Below, piece after piece: positions 44,809 through 53,004 of a stretch of 64,000 bases of DNA. The position numbers were made by a program, and so were the translations under genes. This stretch comes from Nocardioides sp. 503 (lineage in GTDB: Bacteria; Actinomycetota; Actinomycetes; Propionibacteriales; Nocardioidaceae), in the NCBI RefSeq assembly GCF_004522095.1, contig NZ_SPUI01000009.1, forward strand, positions 80,996 to 144,995. The letters run 5' to 3'. How positions within the stretch are numbered: position 1 is the stretch's first letter; every line of letters starts with the position of its first letter. The notes beneath the pieces are model-generated. The model did not search any database. It was not told the DNA's origin and saw only the letters and a list, made by a program, of their open reading frames with translations.

Positions 44809-45792
44809 ATGACGACTTTGACTCGTGACGACGACGCCTCCACCACCATGCGGGCATCGCGCACGGTGAGCGGCCTGGCGCTGGCCCTCCTCTCCGCAGT
44901 GACGTTCGGGCTGTCGGGCGCCCTGGCGCGGGGGCTGCTCGACACCGGCTGGACCCCCGGGTCGGTGGTGCTGGTGCGGATCGCCCTGGCGGCCGTGGTC
45001 GTCGCCCCCTTCGGCGCCTACGCCATGCGGGGGCGCTGGAGCGCCCTGCGCCCCAACCTCGCCCTGGTGCTCACCTACGGCCTGCTGGCCGTGGCCGGCG
45101 CGCAGTTCTGCTACTTCTCCGCGGTGGGCCACATGCAGGTGGGCCCGGCGCTGCTCATCGAGTACACCGCGCCGGCGGCCGTCGTGGTCTGGCTGTGGAT
45201 ACGCAAGGGCGAGCGCCCGGGCCGCCTCACCCTCGCCGGAGCCGGCCTCGCCGCACTCGGCCTCGTGCTCGTCCTGGACCTGCTCTCCGGCGCCGACCTC
45301 AGCGTGCCGGGCGTCCTGTGGGCGCTCGGGGCGATGATCGGGTGCGCGGCCTACTTCCTGATCTCGGCCGACGAGGACAACGGGCTGCCGGCGCTGGCGC
45401 TGGCCGCGGGCGGCCTCATCGTCGGCGGCGTCTCACTGGCGCTGCTCGGGCTGGTGCGGCTGCTGCCCATGGCCGCGTCCACCCAGGACGTCACGATGGC
45501 GGGGGAGTCGTTCGCGTGGTGGGTGCCGCTGCTCCTGCTCGGCCTGGTCACCGCCGCGGTCGCCTACGTCTCCGGCATCTTCGCGATCCGCCGGCTCGGC
45601 TCGCGCCTGGCCTCGTTCGTCGCCCTCGCCGAGGTCGTCGCGGGCGTGCTGTGGGCCTGGCTCCTCCTCGACGAGCTGCCCCAGGCGCTGCAGCTGGTCG
45701 GCGGCGTGCTCATCCTCCTGGGCGTGGTCGGGGTCAAGCTCGGCGAGCGCGAGGTGGTGGCCCAGCCCGTGCTCGTCAGCGACGAGGAGTAG
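44809..45792 (+). CDS. EamA/DMT-family transporter
   Basis: A 327-residue membrane protein with about ten hydrophobic helices in two EamA repeats. The first contains VTFGLSGALARGLL, and the second ends with AEVVAGVLWAWLLLDELPQALQLVGG, the typical EamA C-terminal motif. Such proteins often export amino acids or related metabolites (RhtA-like). The N-terminal 25 residues are hydrophilic. The neighbouring CGNR regulator is a candidate controller. Confidence 0.88.
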   Translation: MTTLTRDDDASTTMRASRTVSGLALALLSAVTFGLSGALARGLLDTGWTPGSVVLVRIALAAVVVAPFGAYAMRGRWSALRPNLALVLTYGLLAVAGAQFCYFSAVGHMQVGPALLIEYTAPAAVVVWLWIRKGERPGRLTLAGAGLAALGLVLVLDLLSGADLSVPGVLWALGAMIGCAAYFLISADEDNGLPALALAAGGLIVGGVSLALLGLVRLLPMAASTQDVTMAGESFAWWVPLLLLGLVTAAVAYVSGIFAIRRLGSRLASFVALAEVVAGVLWAWLLLDELPQALQLVGGVLILLGVVGVKLGEREVVAQPVLVSDEE

Positions 45793-45795
45793 CGC

Positions 45796-46998
45796 TCAGC
45801 GAGCGTCCTGTCGGCGCACGACCACCTCGCGCATGATGAGCAGGATGGCGGCGGCCGTCGGGATGGCCAGCAGGGCGCCGACGACGCCGAGCAGACCGGC
45901 GCCCACCAGCGCCGCGATCACGATGACGGCACCCGGCAGGTCGACGGACTTCGACATCACCCGCGGGTAGACGATGTAGTTCTCGACCTGCTGGTAGATC
46001 AGGAAGAAGATGGCGCAGAAGATGCCCGTCTTGACGTCCGTGGCGAACGCGATCGCGGTCACGATGACGGCGCCGATGGTGGCCCCGATCATCGGGATCA
46101 CGTCGAGCAGCGCCACGACGAACGCCAGCGCGACGGCGTACTCGCCCAGGCCGACGGCGAAGAGGAACACCAGCGTGGAGACGCCGGCGCAGAGCGCGAC
46201 GATGAACGCGCCCGAGACGTAGCCGCCGACGTTGCGGACGATCTGGTCACCGAGCAAGCTGACGCGGGTGCGTCGCGAGGCCGGGGCCAGGCGGTAGAAC
46301 GCCTGCTTGGTCTTGTCCAGCGAGCTGAGGAAGTACAGCGTCAGCACGAGGATGATGAAGGCGTTGAACAGGGCGCCCAGGATCTTGAGGCCGACGCCGA
46401 GGACGCCGCCGAAGAGCCCGCTGACGAAGTCGCCGTTGGCGACGTAGTCCTGTGCCTTGGAGATGATGTCGTACTCGTCGTCGAGCTTCTGGACCTGCTT
46501 GTTCTCCTGCAGCCGCTCCAGCCACTCGGGGGCGTTCTGGGAGATCGCGGTGACCTGGTCGGTGATGACCGGGACGATCGCGATGACGAAGAGGGCGACG
46601 GCGGCGAGGAACGCGGTGATGACGGCGGTGACGGCCCAGCTGCGCCGCAGGCCGCGCCGCTGGAGCGCCTCGACCGAGGGGTTGAGGCCCGCGGCGAGGA
46701 AGAGCGAGACGACGATCAGGAGCAGGGTCGAGCCGATGCCCAGCATCGCCGACCACAGGAAGTAGGCCAGCAGCGCGCCCAGCGCCCCGAAGAAGCCGAC
46801 GTAGAACGGCGAGCGGTGCTCGAACGGCGGGCCCTGCACGCCGTAGTGACGGTCGTGCTCGGCGAGCTCGCCGTCGTGGACCGGCTCCGGGATCGCCTCC
46901 GCCGTCGCCTCCGCCTGGTCGGCGGACTCGTCGGCCCGTTCGGCCGCGTCCTCCCGCTCGGCGGCGTCCTCCGCGGCAGCTGCGTGCTCGTTGCTCAA
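45796..46998 (-). CDS. AI-2E/PerM-family membrane transporter
   Basis: A 400-residue protein. The first ~65 residues are acidic and Ala-rich (AAEDAAEREDAAERADESAD), then about eight membrane helices follow. The family core is recognised from GLNPSVEALQRRGL, the long loop around NAPEWLERLQENKQVQKLDD, and LDVIPMIGATIGAVIVTA. Family members include exporters and the Na+/H+ antiporter-like UPF0118 group, so the substrate is open. The start is TTG, overlapping the stop of the coiled-coil gene upstream, so both are in one operon. Confidence 0.86.
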   Translation of the reverse strand: MSNEHAAAAEDAAEREDAAERADESADQAEATAEAIPEPVHDGELAEHDRHYGVQGPPFEHRSPFYVGFFGALGALLAYFLWSAMLGIGSTLLLIVVSLFLAAGLNPSVEALQRRGLRRSWAVTAVITAFLAAVALFVIAIVPVITDQVTAISQNAPEWLERLQENKQVQKLDDEYDIISKAQDYVANGDFVSGLFGGVLGVGLKILGALFNAFIILVLTLYFLSSLDKTKQAFYRLAPASRRTRVSLLGDQIVRNVGGYVSGAFIVALCAGVSTLVFLFAVGLGEYAVALAFVVALLDVIPMIGATIGAVIVTAIAFATDVKTGIFCAIFFLIYQQVENYIVYPRVMSKSVDLPGAVIVIAALVGAGLLGVVGALLAIPTAAAILLIMREVVVRRQDAR

Positions 46999-48233
46999 CT
47001 CTCGTCCTCGCCGAACCCGGCGACGACGTCACGCAGCGAGGCGAGCTGGGCCGTGATGGCGTCGCGACGCTTGGTGAGGCGGTCGAGCTCCGCGCGGCGC
47101 GCGGCGATCTCGCGCTCGATCTCGGCGGTGCCCGTGGACTCCACCGACTCGGCCTGGCTGCGGGCGGTCGCGACGATCTGCTCGGCCTCGCGGCGGGCGC
47201 GGGCCAGGAGGGCCTCGGCCTCGCCCTGGGCGGCGGCGCGACCCTCGGCGGCCTGCTTGCTGGCCTCACTGGCGCGCTTCTCGGCGGCGGCCGCGCGCTG
47301 CTCGGCCTCATCGACGAGGCGCTTGGTCTCGGCCGTGGCGCTGTTGTGGTGGTCGGTCGCCTCGCGGGCGAGGCGCTCCTTCTCGACGGCCAGGGTGCGG
47401 CGGGCCTCCTGCACCTCGCGGTCGGCGGCGGCGCGGGCCTGCTCGACCTCGCGCGTCGCGGAGGTGCGCATCTCGCTGGTCTCCTGCTGGGCGGCGAGGC
47501 GGACCTGGTCGGCCTCGCGGCGCGCGGACGCGAGCAGGTCCTCGGCCTCGGCCTTGGCCATGGTCCGCTCCTGCTCGGCGTCGGCGAGGACCCGCACGCG
47601 GGTCTGCTCCAGCTCCTGGAGCTGGACGGTGCGCATGTCCTGGGCCTCGCGGGTGGCCTCGGCGCGGATCGCCTTGCCGTCGCGGGCGGCCTGCTCGCGG
47701 ATCTCGGTGGCCTCGCGCTCGGCGGTGGTCCGGATCTCGTTGGCCTCCTCCTCGGCGAGGCGCAGCATCGCGCTGGCGCGACCTCCGAGCCCGGCGTAGG
47801 AGGGGGACTGGACCTCCGAGAGCTGGTGGCGGGCGTCCTGGAGCTCGGACTCGAGCTCGACCAGCCGCTGCTCGGACTGGGTCAGGCTGGCGCTCAGCCC
47901 GGCCTTGTCGCGCGCCAGCTGGGTCACGCGGGCGTCGACGGCCGCCCGGTCGTAACCGCCACGACGTACGACGGGCAGGTCACCGGAGGGCGGCGGGGGC
48001 ATGGGGGCGGCAGGTCGCTGCGGCGCGGCCGCGGGGGGCCGCGCGGCCTGGGTGCGCTCGGACTGCGGCGGCGGGGGCAGGACCGGTCGCTGCTGGGCGG
48101 TGGTGCGGTCGGAGCCCGCCTTGTCGCCTCGCTGGTCCGGGGTGACGGGGATGACCTGGGTCGCCTCGGCGTCGGCGTCGGAGCCGGTGCCGTCGGGCTC
48201 GCGGTCGAAGATGGACAGGCCCTGGTCGCTCAT
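46995..48233 (-). CDS. Long coiled-coil protein, Scy/FilP/DivIVA-like
   Basis: A 412-residue cytoplasmic protein. Residues 1-115 are disordered and Pro-rich (VLPPPPQSERTQAARPPAAA), then RRGGYDRAAVDARVTQLARD resembles the DivIVA N-terminal coiled-coil start. The rest is one long coiled coil with many Arg/Glu/Ala heptads such as LRLAEEEANEIRTTAEREAT. It is like Streptomyces Scy, FilP or DivIVA proteins that organise polar growth. The ATG at 48233 is chosen because GAGG lies about 13 bases upstream; an in-frame ATG at 48290 is less likely. It is followed by an overlapping AI-2E-like membrane gene. Confidence 0.78.
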   Translation of the reverse strand: MSDQGLSIFDREPDGTGSDADAEATQVIPVTPDQRGDKAGSDRTTAQQRPVLPPPPQSERTQAARPPAAAPQRPAAPMPPPPSGDLPVVRRGGYDRAAVDARVTQLARDKAGLSASLTQSEQRLVELESELQDARHQLSEVQSPSYAGLGGRASAMLRLAEEEANEIRTTAEREATEIREQAARDGKAIRAEATREAQDMRTVQLQELEQTRVRVLADAEQERTMAKAEAEDLLASARREADQVRLAAQQETSEMRTSATREVEQARAAADREVQEARRTLAVEKERLAREATDHHNSATAETKRLVDEAEQRAAAAEKRASEASKQAAEGRAAAQGEAEALLARARREAEQIVATARSQAESVESTGTAEIEREIAARRAELDRLTKRRDAITAQLASLRDVVAGFGEDES

Positions 48234-48333
48234 GGGGGGAGTTACCTCGCTGTGGTGGGGTGCAGAAGGGGAAGTCCGCCCATCCTCCACGATCTGCCTG
48301 AAAGAACCCAGCCCCTCGCTCGGGTGTCCGCCC

Positions 48334-49686
48334 TCAGACCCCGCGGAAGCGGTTGATCGCGTCGAGGTGGGTGGCGCGCATCTCGTGGTCGCGCACGCCC
48401 AGCCCCTCCTCGGGCGCCAGGCAGAGCACGCCGACCTTGCCCTGGTGGGCGTTCTTGTGGACGTCGAGGGCGGCCTGGCCCACGTCGTGGAGCCCGTAGG
48501 TGCGCGACAGCGTGGGGTGGATCATGCCCTTGGCGATGAGGCGGTTGGCCTCCCACGACTCGCGGTAGTTGGCGAAGTGCGAGGAGATGATCCGCTTGAG
48601 GTTCATCCACAGGTAGCGGTTGTCGTACTCGTGCATGTAGCCCGAGGTCGAGGCGCAGGTGGTGATGATGCCGCCCTTGCGGGTGACGTAGACGCTGGCG
48701 CCGAAGGTCTCCCGGCCCGGGTGCTCGAAGACGATGTCGATGTCCTCGCCGCCGGTGAGCTCGCGGATCCTGGCGCCCAGGCGCTTCCACTCCTGCGGGT
48801 CCTGGGTGTGCTCGTCCTTCCAGAACCGGTAGCCCTCCTCGGAGCGGTTGATGATCAGCTCCGCACCCATGCTGCGCGCGATCGCGGCCTTCTCCTCGTT
48901 GGAGACCACGCACACCGGCGTGGCCCCGCCGTTGAGGGCGTACTGCGTCGCGAAGCCGCCCAGGCCGCCCGAGGCGCCCCAGATCAGGACGTTGTCGCCC
49001 TGCTTCATGTTGCCGCCGTTCTTGGACACCAGCTGGCGGTACGCCGTGGAGTTGACCAGCCCGGGGGAGGCGGCCTCCTCCCAGGTGAGGTGGGCCGGCT
49101 TGGGCATCAGCTGGTTGGACTTGACCAGCGCGATCTCGGCGAGGCCGCCGAAGTTGGTCTCGAAGCCCCAGATCCGCTGCTGCGGGTCGAGCATCGTGTC
49201 GTCGTGGCCGTCGGGGTCCTCGAGCTCCACCGAGAGGCAGTGGGCCACGACCTCGGTGCCGGGCTTCCACTTCGTCACGCCCGGGCCGGTCTTGAGGACG
49301 ACGCCGGCCAGGTCGGAGCCGACCACGTGGTAGGGCAGGTCGTGGCGCTTGGTGAGCTCGGAGAGGCGGCCGTAGCGCTCCAGGAAGCCGAACGTCGACA
49401 CCGGCTCGAAGATCGAGGTCCACACGGTGTTGTAGTTGATCGCGGAGGCCATCACGGCGACGTACGCCTCGCCCGGGCCGAGCTCGGGCAGGGGCACGTC
49501 CTCGACGTGCAGCGACTTGCGCGGGTCCTTGTCGCGGGCCTCGAGCCCCTCGAACATGTCGACCTCGTCCTTGTGCACGGTCACGGCCCGGTAGGACTCG
49601 GGGAGGTCGAGGGCGGCGAAGTCCTCCGTGGAGGCACTGCCCGGGCTCTGCGAGGCGGCGAGGATGGCGTCGAGGATGTTCTGCAC
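48334..49686 (-). CDS. ccr: Crotonyl-CoA carboxylase/reductase
   Basis: A 450-residue NADPH-dependent enzyme of the medium-chain dehydrogenase fold that reductively carboxylates crotonyl-CoA to (2S)-ethylmalonyl-CoA. Cofactor-binding sequence is WGASGGLGGFATQYAL. The CO2-pocket residues known in the Kitasatospora enzyme (Asn81, Phe170, Glu171, His365) have counterparts in INYNTVW, GFETNFGG and SSHFANY, supporting true carboxylation rather than simple reduction. GTG at 49686 is set by an AGGAG six bases upstream. It runs in the same direction as the epimerase 58 bases upstream but has its own candidate operator between. Confidence 0.95.
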   Translation of the reverse strand: MQNILDAILAASQSPGSASTEDFAALDLPESYRAVTVHKDEVDMFEGLEARDKDPRKSLHVEDVPLPELGPGEAYVAVMASAINYNTVWTSIFEPVSTFGFLERYGRLSELTKRHDLPYHVVGSDLAGVVLKTGPGVTKWKPGTEVVAHCLSVELEDPDGHDDTMLDPQQRIWGFETNFGGLAEIALVKSNQLMPKPAHLTWEEAASPGLVNSTAYRQLVSKNGGNMKQGDNVLIWGASGGLGGFATQYALNGGATPVCVVSNEEKAAIARSMGAELIINRSEEGYRFWKDEHTQDPQEWKRLGARIRELTGGEDIDIVFEHPGRETFGASVYVTRKGGIITTCASTSGYMHEYDNRYLWMNLKRIISSHFANYRESWEANRLIAKGMIHPTLSRTYGLHDVGQAALDVHKNAHQGKVGVLCLAPEEGLGVRDHEMRATHLDAINRFRGV

Positions 49687-49726
49687 GTCAGCTCCTGGTG
49701 GTGCGGGTCGTGGGTCGGGGCGGATA

Positions 49727-49740
49727 TTACCGATGGGTAA
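49727..49740. promoter_or_regulatory. Palindromic operator candidate before crotonyl-CoA carboxylase/reductase
   Basis: TTACCGATGGGTAA has TTACC and GGTAA half-sites four bases apart and lies in the 58-base gap between the epimerase stop and ccr start. It is the best-formed of three similar sites at ethylmalonyl-CoA pathway genes. Confidence 0.5.
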
Positions 49741-49744
49741 CCGG

Positions 49745-50215
49745 TCAGTGGGAGGTGGTCGCGGGCTGGACCAGCTCCACCAGGACGCCGCCGGCATCCT
49801 TGGGGTGGACGAAGTTGATCCGCGAGTCGGCCGTGCCGCGGCGGGGCTCGTCGTAGAGCAGGCGCACGCCGCGCTCGCGCAGGGTCGCGCTGACGGCCTC
49901 GACGTCGGTCACGCGGTAGGCCAGCTGCTGCATCCCGGGCCCGGAGCGCTCCAGGAACTTCGCGATCGTGGAGTCCTCGTTGAGAGGAGCGAGGAGCTGC
50001 AGGCAGGAGCCGGAGTCGCCGACGGCGACCATCGCTTCGCGGACGCCCTGCTCCTCGTTGACCTCCTCGTGCACGAGCTCCATGCCGAAGGTGTCGCGGT
50101 AGAAGGCGATGGCGACGTCGAGGTCCGGCACGGCGATGCCGACGTGGTCGATGGCGGTGAACAGGTGGCCCGGCAGGCCGGTGCCCGGGTCGACGGACGG
50201 GGTCGGTGCGGTCAT
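49745..50215 (-). CDS. mce: Methylmalonyl-CoA/ethylmalonyl-CoA epimerase
   Basis: A 156-residue VOC-superfamily enzyme that interconverts the 2R and 2S forms of methylmalonyl-CoA, and ethylmalonyl-CoA in this pathway. Metal ligands appear in AIDHVGIAVPD, SCLQLLAPL and GVLVELVQ, with NEEQGVREAMVAVG between. ATG at 50215 is preferred over one three codons upstream. It provides the epimer needed between Ccr and Ecm. It is divergent from the thiolase gene. Confidence 0.93.
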   Translation of the reverse strand: MTAPTPSVDPGTGLPGHLFTAIDHVGIAVPDLDVAIAFYRDTFGMELVHEEVNEEQGVREAMVAVGDSGSCLQLLAPLNEDSTIAKFLERSGPGMQQLAYRVTDVEAVSATLRERGVRLLYDEPRRGTADSRINFVHPKDAGGVLVELVQPATTSH

Positions 50216-50377
50216 GCGCCACATGGTCGTACGCCGCCGCCGTCGCCGCGACCGGTTGTGACTTGTTCCTCACGACGGGGGTCCCCGGCACCCTCGCCCC
50301 CGCCGTGGCTCGTGGGTATCGTCACGAGAGACCCACCCAGGCCGGGACCACCAGGCCAGAACTCCACGGAGGCACCC

Positions 50378-51568
50378 ATGTCCGGATCCGTCATCGTCGC
50401 CGGAGCGCGCACCCCCATCGGCCGCCTGCTCGGCGGCTTCAAGGGCCTCTCGGCCGCGGAGCTCGGCGGCCACGCCATCCAGGGCGCCCTGGAGAAGGCG
50501 GGCGTGACCGGCGACCAGGTCGACTACGTGATCATGGGCCAGGTGATCCTGGCCGGCGCCGGCCAGAACCCCGCCCGCACGGCCGCGGTCGCCGGCGGCA
50601 TCCCCATGGACGTCCCGTCCATCACCATCAACAAGGTCTGCCTCTCGGGGCTCAACTCGATCGCGATGGCCGACCAGATGATCCGCGCCGGTGAGGTCGA
50701 GATCGTGGTGGCGGGCGGCATGGAGTCCATGACCAACGCCCCGCACCTGCTCCCCAAGTCACGGGAGGGCTTCAAGTTCGGCGACGTGCCGCTCGTCGAC
50801 TCGATGGCCTACGACGCACTCTTCGACCAGGTGACGTCGCAGGCGATGGGCCTGCTCACCGAGGAGCGCAACGCCGCGGGCGCCAACCTGACCCGCGAGG
50901 AGCAGGACGAGTTCGCCGCGCAGTCGCACCAGAAGGCCGCCGTGGCGTGGAAGAACGGCGTCTTCGAGGACGAGGTCGTGCCGGTCTCGATCCCGCAGCG
51001 CAAGGGCGACCCGGTCGTCGTCTCCGTCGACGAGGGCGTGCGGGCCGACACCACGGCCGAGTCGCTGGCCAAGCTGCGCCCGGCGTTCAGCAAGGAGGGC
51101 ACGGTCACGGCCGGCTCGTCCTCGCAGATCTCCGACGGCGCCGCGGCGGTCGTCGTGATGAGCAAGGCCAAGGCCGAGGAGCTGGGCCTGGAGTGGCTGG
51201 CCGAGATCGGCGCGCACGGCATGGTCGCCGGCCCCGACTCGAGCCTGCAGCTGCAGCCGGCCAACGCGACGGCCCTGGCCTGCAAGAAGGACGGCATCTC
51301 CCCGACCGACCTGGACCTCGTCGAGTTCAACGAGGCCTTCGCCGCCGTGGGCATCGCCTCGGCCCGCGAGCTCGGCATCGACAACGCCAAGGTCAACGTC
51401 AACGGCGGCGCCATCGCGCTGGGCCACCCGGTCGGCATGTCCGGCACCCGCGTCGTGCTCCACCTCGCCCTGGAGCTCAAGCGCCGCGGCGGCGGCGTCG
51501 GTGCGGCCGCCCTGTGCGGCGGCGGCGGCCAGGGTGACGCGCTGATCGTGCGTGTCCCGAAGGACTGA
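50378..51568 (+). CDS. Acetyl-CoA C-acetyltransferase (thiolase)
   Basis: A 396-residue biosynthetic-type thiolase that condenses two acetyl-CoA to acetoacetyl-CoA. The acyl-binding cysteine is in NKVCLSGLNSIAMA, the catalytic His in NGGAIALGHPVGMSG, and the second Cys in AALCGGGGQGDA. GGAGG lies six bases before the ATG. With the 3-hydroxyacyl-CoA dehydrogenase it supplies 3-hydroxybutyryl-CoA to the ethylmalonyl-CoA route. It overlaps the meaB start by 17 bases. Confidence 0.95.
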   Translation: MSGSVIVAGARTPIGRLLGGFKGLSAAELGGHAIQGALEKAGVTGDQVDYVIMGQVILAGAGQNPARTAAVAGGIPMDVPSITINKVCLSGLNSIAMADQMIRAGEVEIVVAGGMESMTNAPHLLPKSREGFKFGDVPLVDSMAYDALFDQVTSQAMGLLTEERNAAGANLTREEQDEFAAQSHQKAAVAWKNGVFEDEVVPVSIPQRKGDPVVVSVDEGVRADTTAESLAKLRPAFSKEGTVTAGSSSQISDGAAAVVVMSKAKAEELGLEWLAEIGAHGMVAGPDSSLQLQPANATALACKKDGISPTDLDLVEFNEAFAAVGIASARELGIDNAKVNVNGGAIALGHPVGMSGTRVVLHLALELKRRGGGVGAAALCGGGGQGDALIVRVPKD

Positions 51569-52517
51569 GGCCGACGTCCCGGACCTCGTCGAGCGCGCCC
51601 GCGCCGGCGAGGCCCGGGCGGTCGCCCGCCTGATCTCGCTCGTCGAGGACGAGTCGCCGCTGCTGCGCGACGTCATGGCCGCCCTCGCGCCGTACGCCGG
51701 ACACGCCCACGTCGTGGGCGTCACCGGCTCGCCCGGCGTGGGCAAGTCGACGTCCACCGACGCGCTGGTGACCGCGCTGCGACGCGAGGGCAAGCGCGTC
51801 GGCGTCCTCGCGGTCGATCCCTCCTCGCCGTTCTCCGGCGGTGCCCTGCTCGGCGACCGCGTGCGGATGCGCGACCACTCGTCCGACCCAGGCGTCTACA
51901 TCCGCTCGATGGCGGCGCGCGGCCACCTGGGCGGCCTGGCCTGGACGACGCCGCAGGCGCTGCGGGTCCTCGACGCCTCCGGCTGCGACGTGGTCCTCGT
52001 CGAGACCGTGGGCGTGGGGCAGAGCGAGGTCGAGGTCGCGGGCCTGGCCGACACCACCCTGGTGCTGCTGGCCCCCGGCATGGGCGACGGGATCCAGGCC
52101 GCCAAGGCCGGGATCCTCGAGATCGGCGACCTCTACGTCGTCAACAAGGCCGACCGCGAGGGCGCCGACCAGGTGCGCCGCGACCTGCGCGGGATGCTCG
52201 CGCAGGGCGAGCGCCCCGACGGGGCCTGGCGCCCCGAGGTGCTCGCGACGGTCGCCCAGAGCGGGCAGGGCGTGGACGAGGTCGTGGCGGAGCTCGAGCG
52301 GCACCGCTCCTGGCTGGAGTCCTCGGGACAGCTGGGGCGCCGCCGGGTGCGCCGCGCCCGCAGCGAGATCGAGGCGATCGCGCTCACGTCGCTCCGACGG
52401 GGCTGGGGCGACGTGCAGGGCCACGCCTCGCTGGACGACCTGGCGGCCGCGGTCGTCGCCGGCGACTCCGACCCCTACCGCGCCGCCGACCGGCTGCTGG
52501 AGTCCCTCGTCGGCTGA
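51552..52517 (+). CDS. meaB: MeaB/ArgK-type GTPase, B12-mutase chaperone
   Basis: A 321-residue G3E-family GTPase that protects acyl-CoA mutases and guards cofactor loading. Walker A is GVTGSPGVGKSTSTDALV, with the switch region VETVGVGQSEVEVAGLAD, and VVNKADREGADQ is the NKxD motif. The GTG start lies inside the thiolase end. It is the likely partner of the ethylmalonyl-CoA mutase encoded 17 kb away; no other mutase is seen in the window. Confidence 0.94.
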   Translation: MSRRTEADVPDLVERARAGEARAVARLISLVEDESPLLRDVMAALAPYAGHAHVVGVTGSPGVGKSTSTDALVTALRREGKRVGVLAVDPSSPFSGGALLGDRVRMRDHSSDPGVYIRSMAARGHLGGLAWTTPQALRVLDASGCDVVLVETVGVGQSEVEVAGLADTTLVLLAPGMGDGIQAAKAGILEIGDLYVVNKADREGADQVRRDLRGMLAQGERPDGAWRPEVLATVAQSGQGVDEVVAELERHRSWLESSGQLGRRRVRRARSEIEAIALTSLRRGWGDVQGHASLDDLAAAVVAGDSDPYRAADRLLESLVG

Positions 52518-52572
52518 GCGCGGCGGCACCGGGCCTGCGATTCGGTCGTCAGGGGTTCGGGCACCTGGAGGC

Positions 52573-53004
52573 ATGCCCAGTGTCGAGCGCACCGTGACCG
52601 TGGACCAGCCGATCGAGAAGGTCTGGACCTACCTCTCCGACTTCACCACCACCGAGGAGTGGGACCCACCGACCGTCTCGACGGTCCGCACCTCCGGTGA
52701 GGGTGGCGTCGGCACGACGTACACGAACGTGTCGAAGTTCCTCGGCAACGAGACCGAGGTGAAGTACGTCGTCACCGAGGTCGTCCCGCACCAGCGCTTC
52801 CAGATCGCCGGAGACGCGGGCTCGATGGACCTGCTCGACACGATGACCTTCGAGGCCACGGCGACCGGCACGTCGGTGACCTACCACGCGGAGTTCTCCC
52901 CTCACGGCGCCGCCAAGCTCGCCGAGCCGCTGATGCCGCTCGCCCTCAAGGTGCTCGCCGACAAGGTCGCCGCCAGCATGCAGGAGAAGCTCGCCGCGCT
53001 CTAG
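52573..53004 (+). CDS. SRPBCC (START-like) family protein
   Basis: This 143-residue protein of the polyketide-cyclase/dehydrase type has the N-terminal strand SVERTVTVDQPIEKVWTYLS, TEEWDPPTVSTVRTS, and a long C-terminal helix (MPLALKVLADKVAASMQEKL). CTGGAGG lies just before the ATG at 52573. The ligand is unknown. Its end overlaps the convergent Asp-box gene by four bases. Confidence 0.82.
   Translation: MPSVERTVTVDQPIEKVWTYLSDFTTTEEWDPPTVSTVRTSGEGGVGTTYTNVSKFLGNETEVKYVVTEVVPHQRFQIAGDAGSMDLLDTMTFEATATGTSVTYHAEFSPHGAAKLAEPLMPLALKVLADKVAASMQEKLAAL

Noticed and set aside
49687..50377. Possible mobile-element junctions between the ccr, epimerase and thiolase genes
   Set aside because: No terminal repeats, transposase remnants or composition shift were seen; the gene layout is compact and normal.
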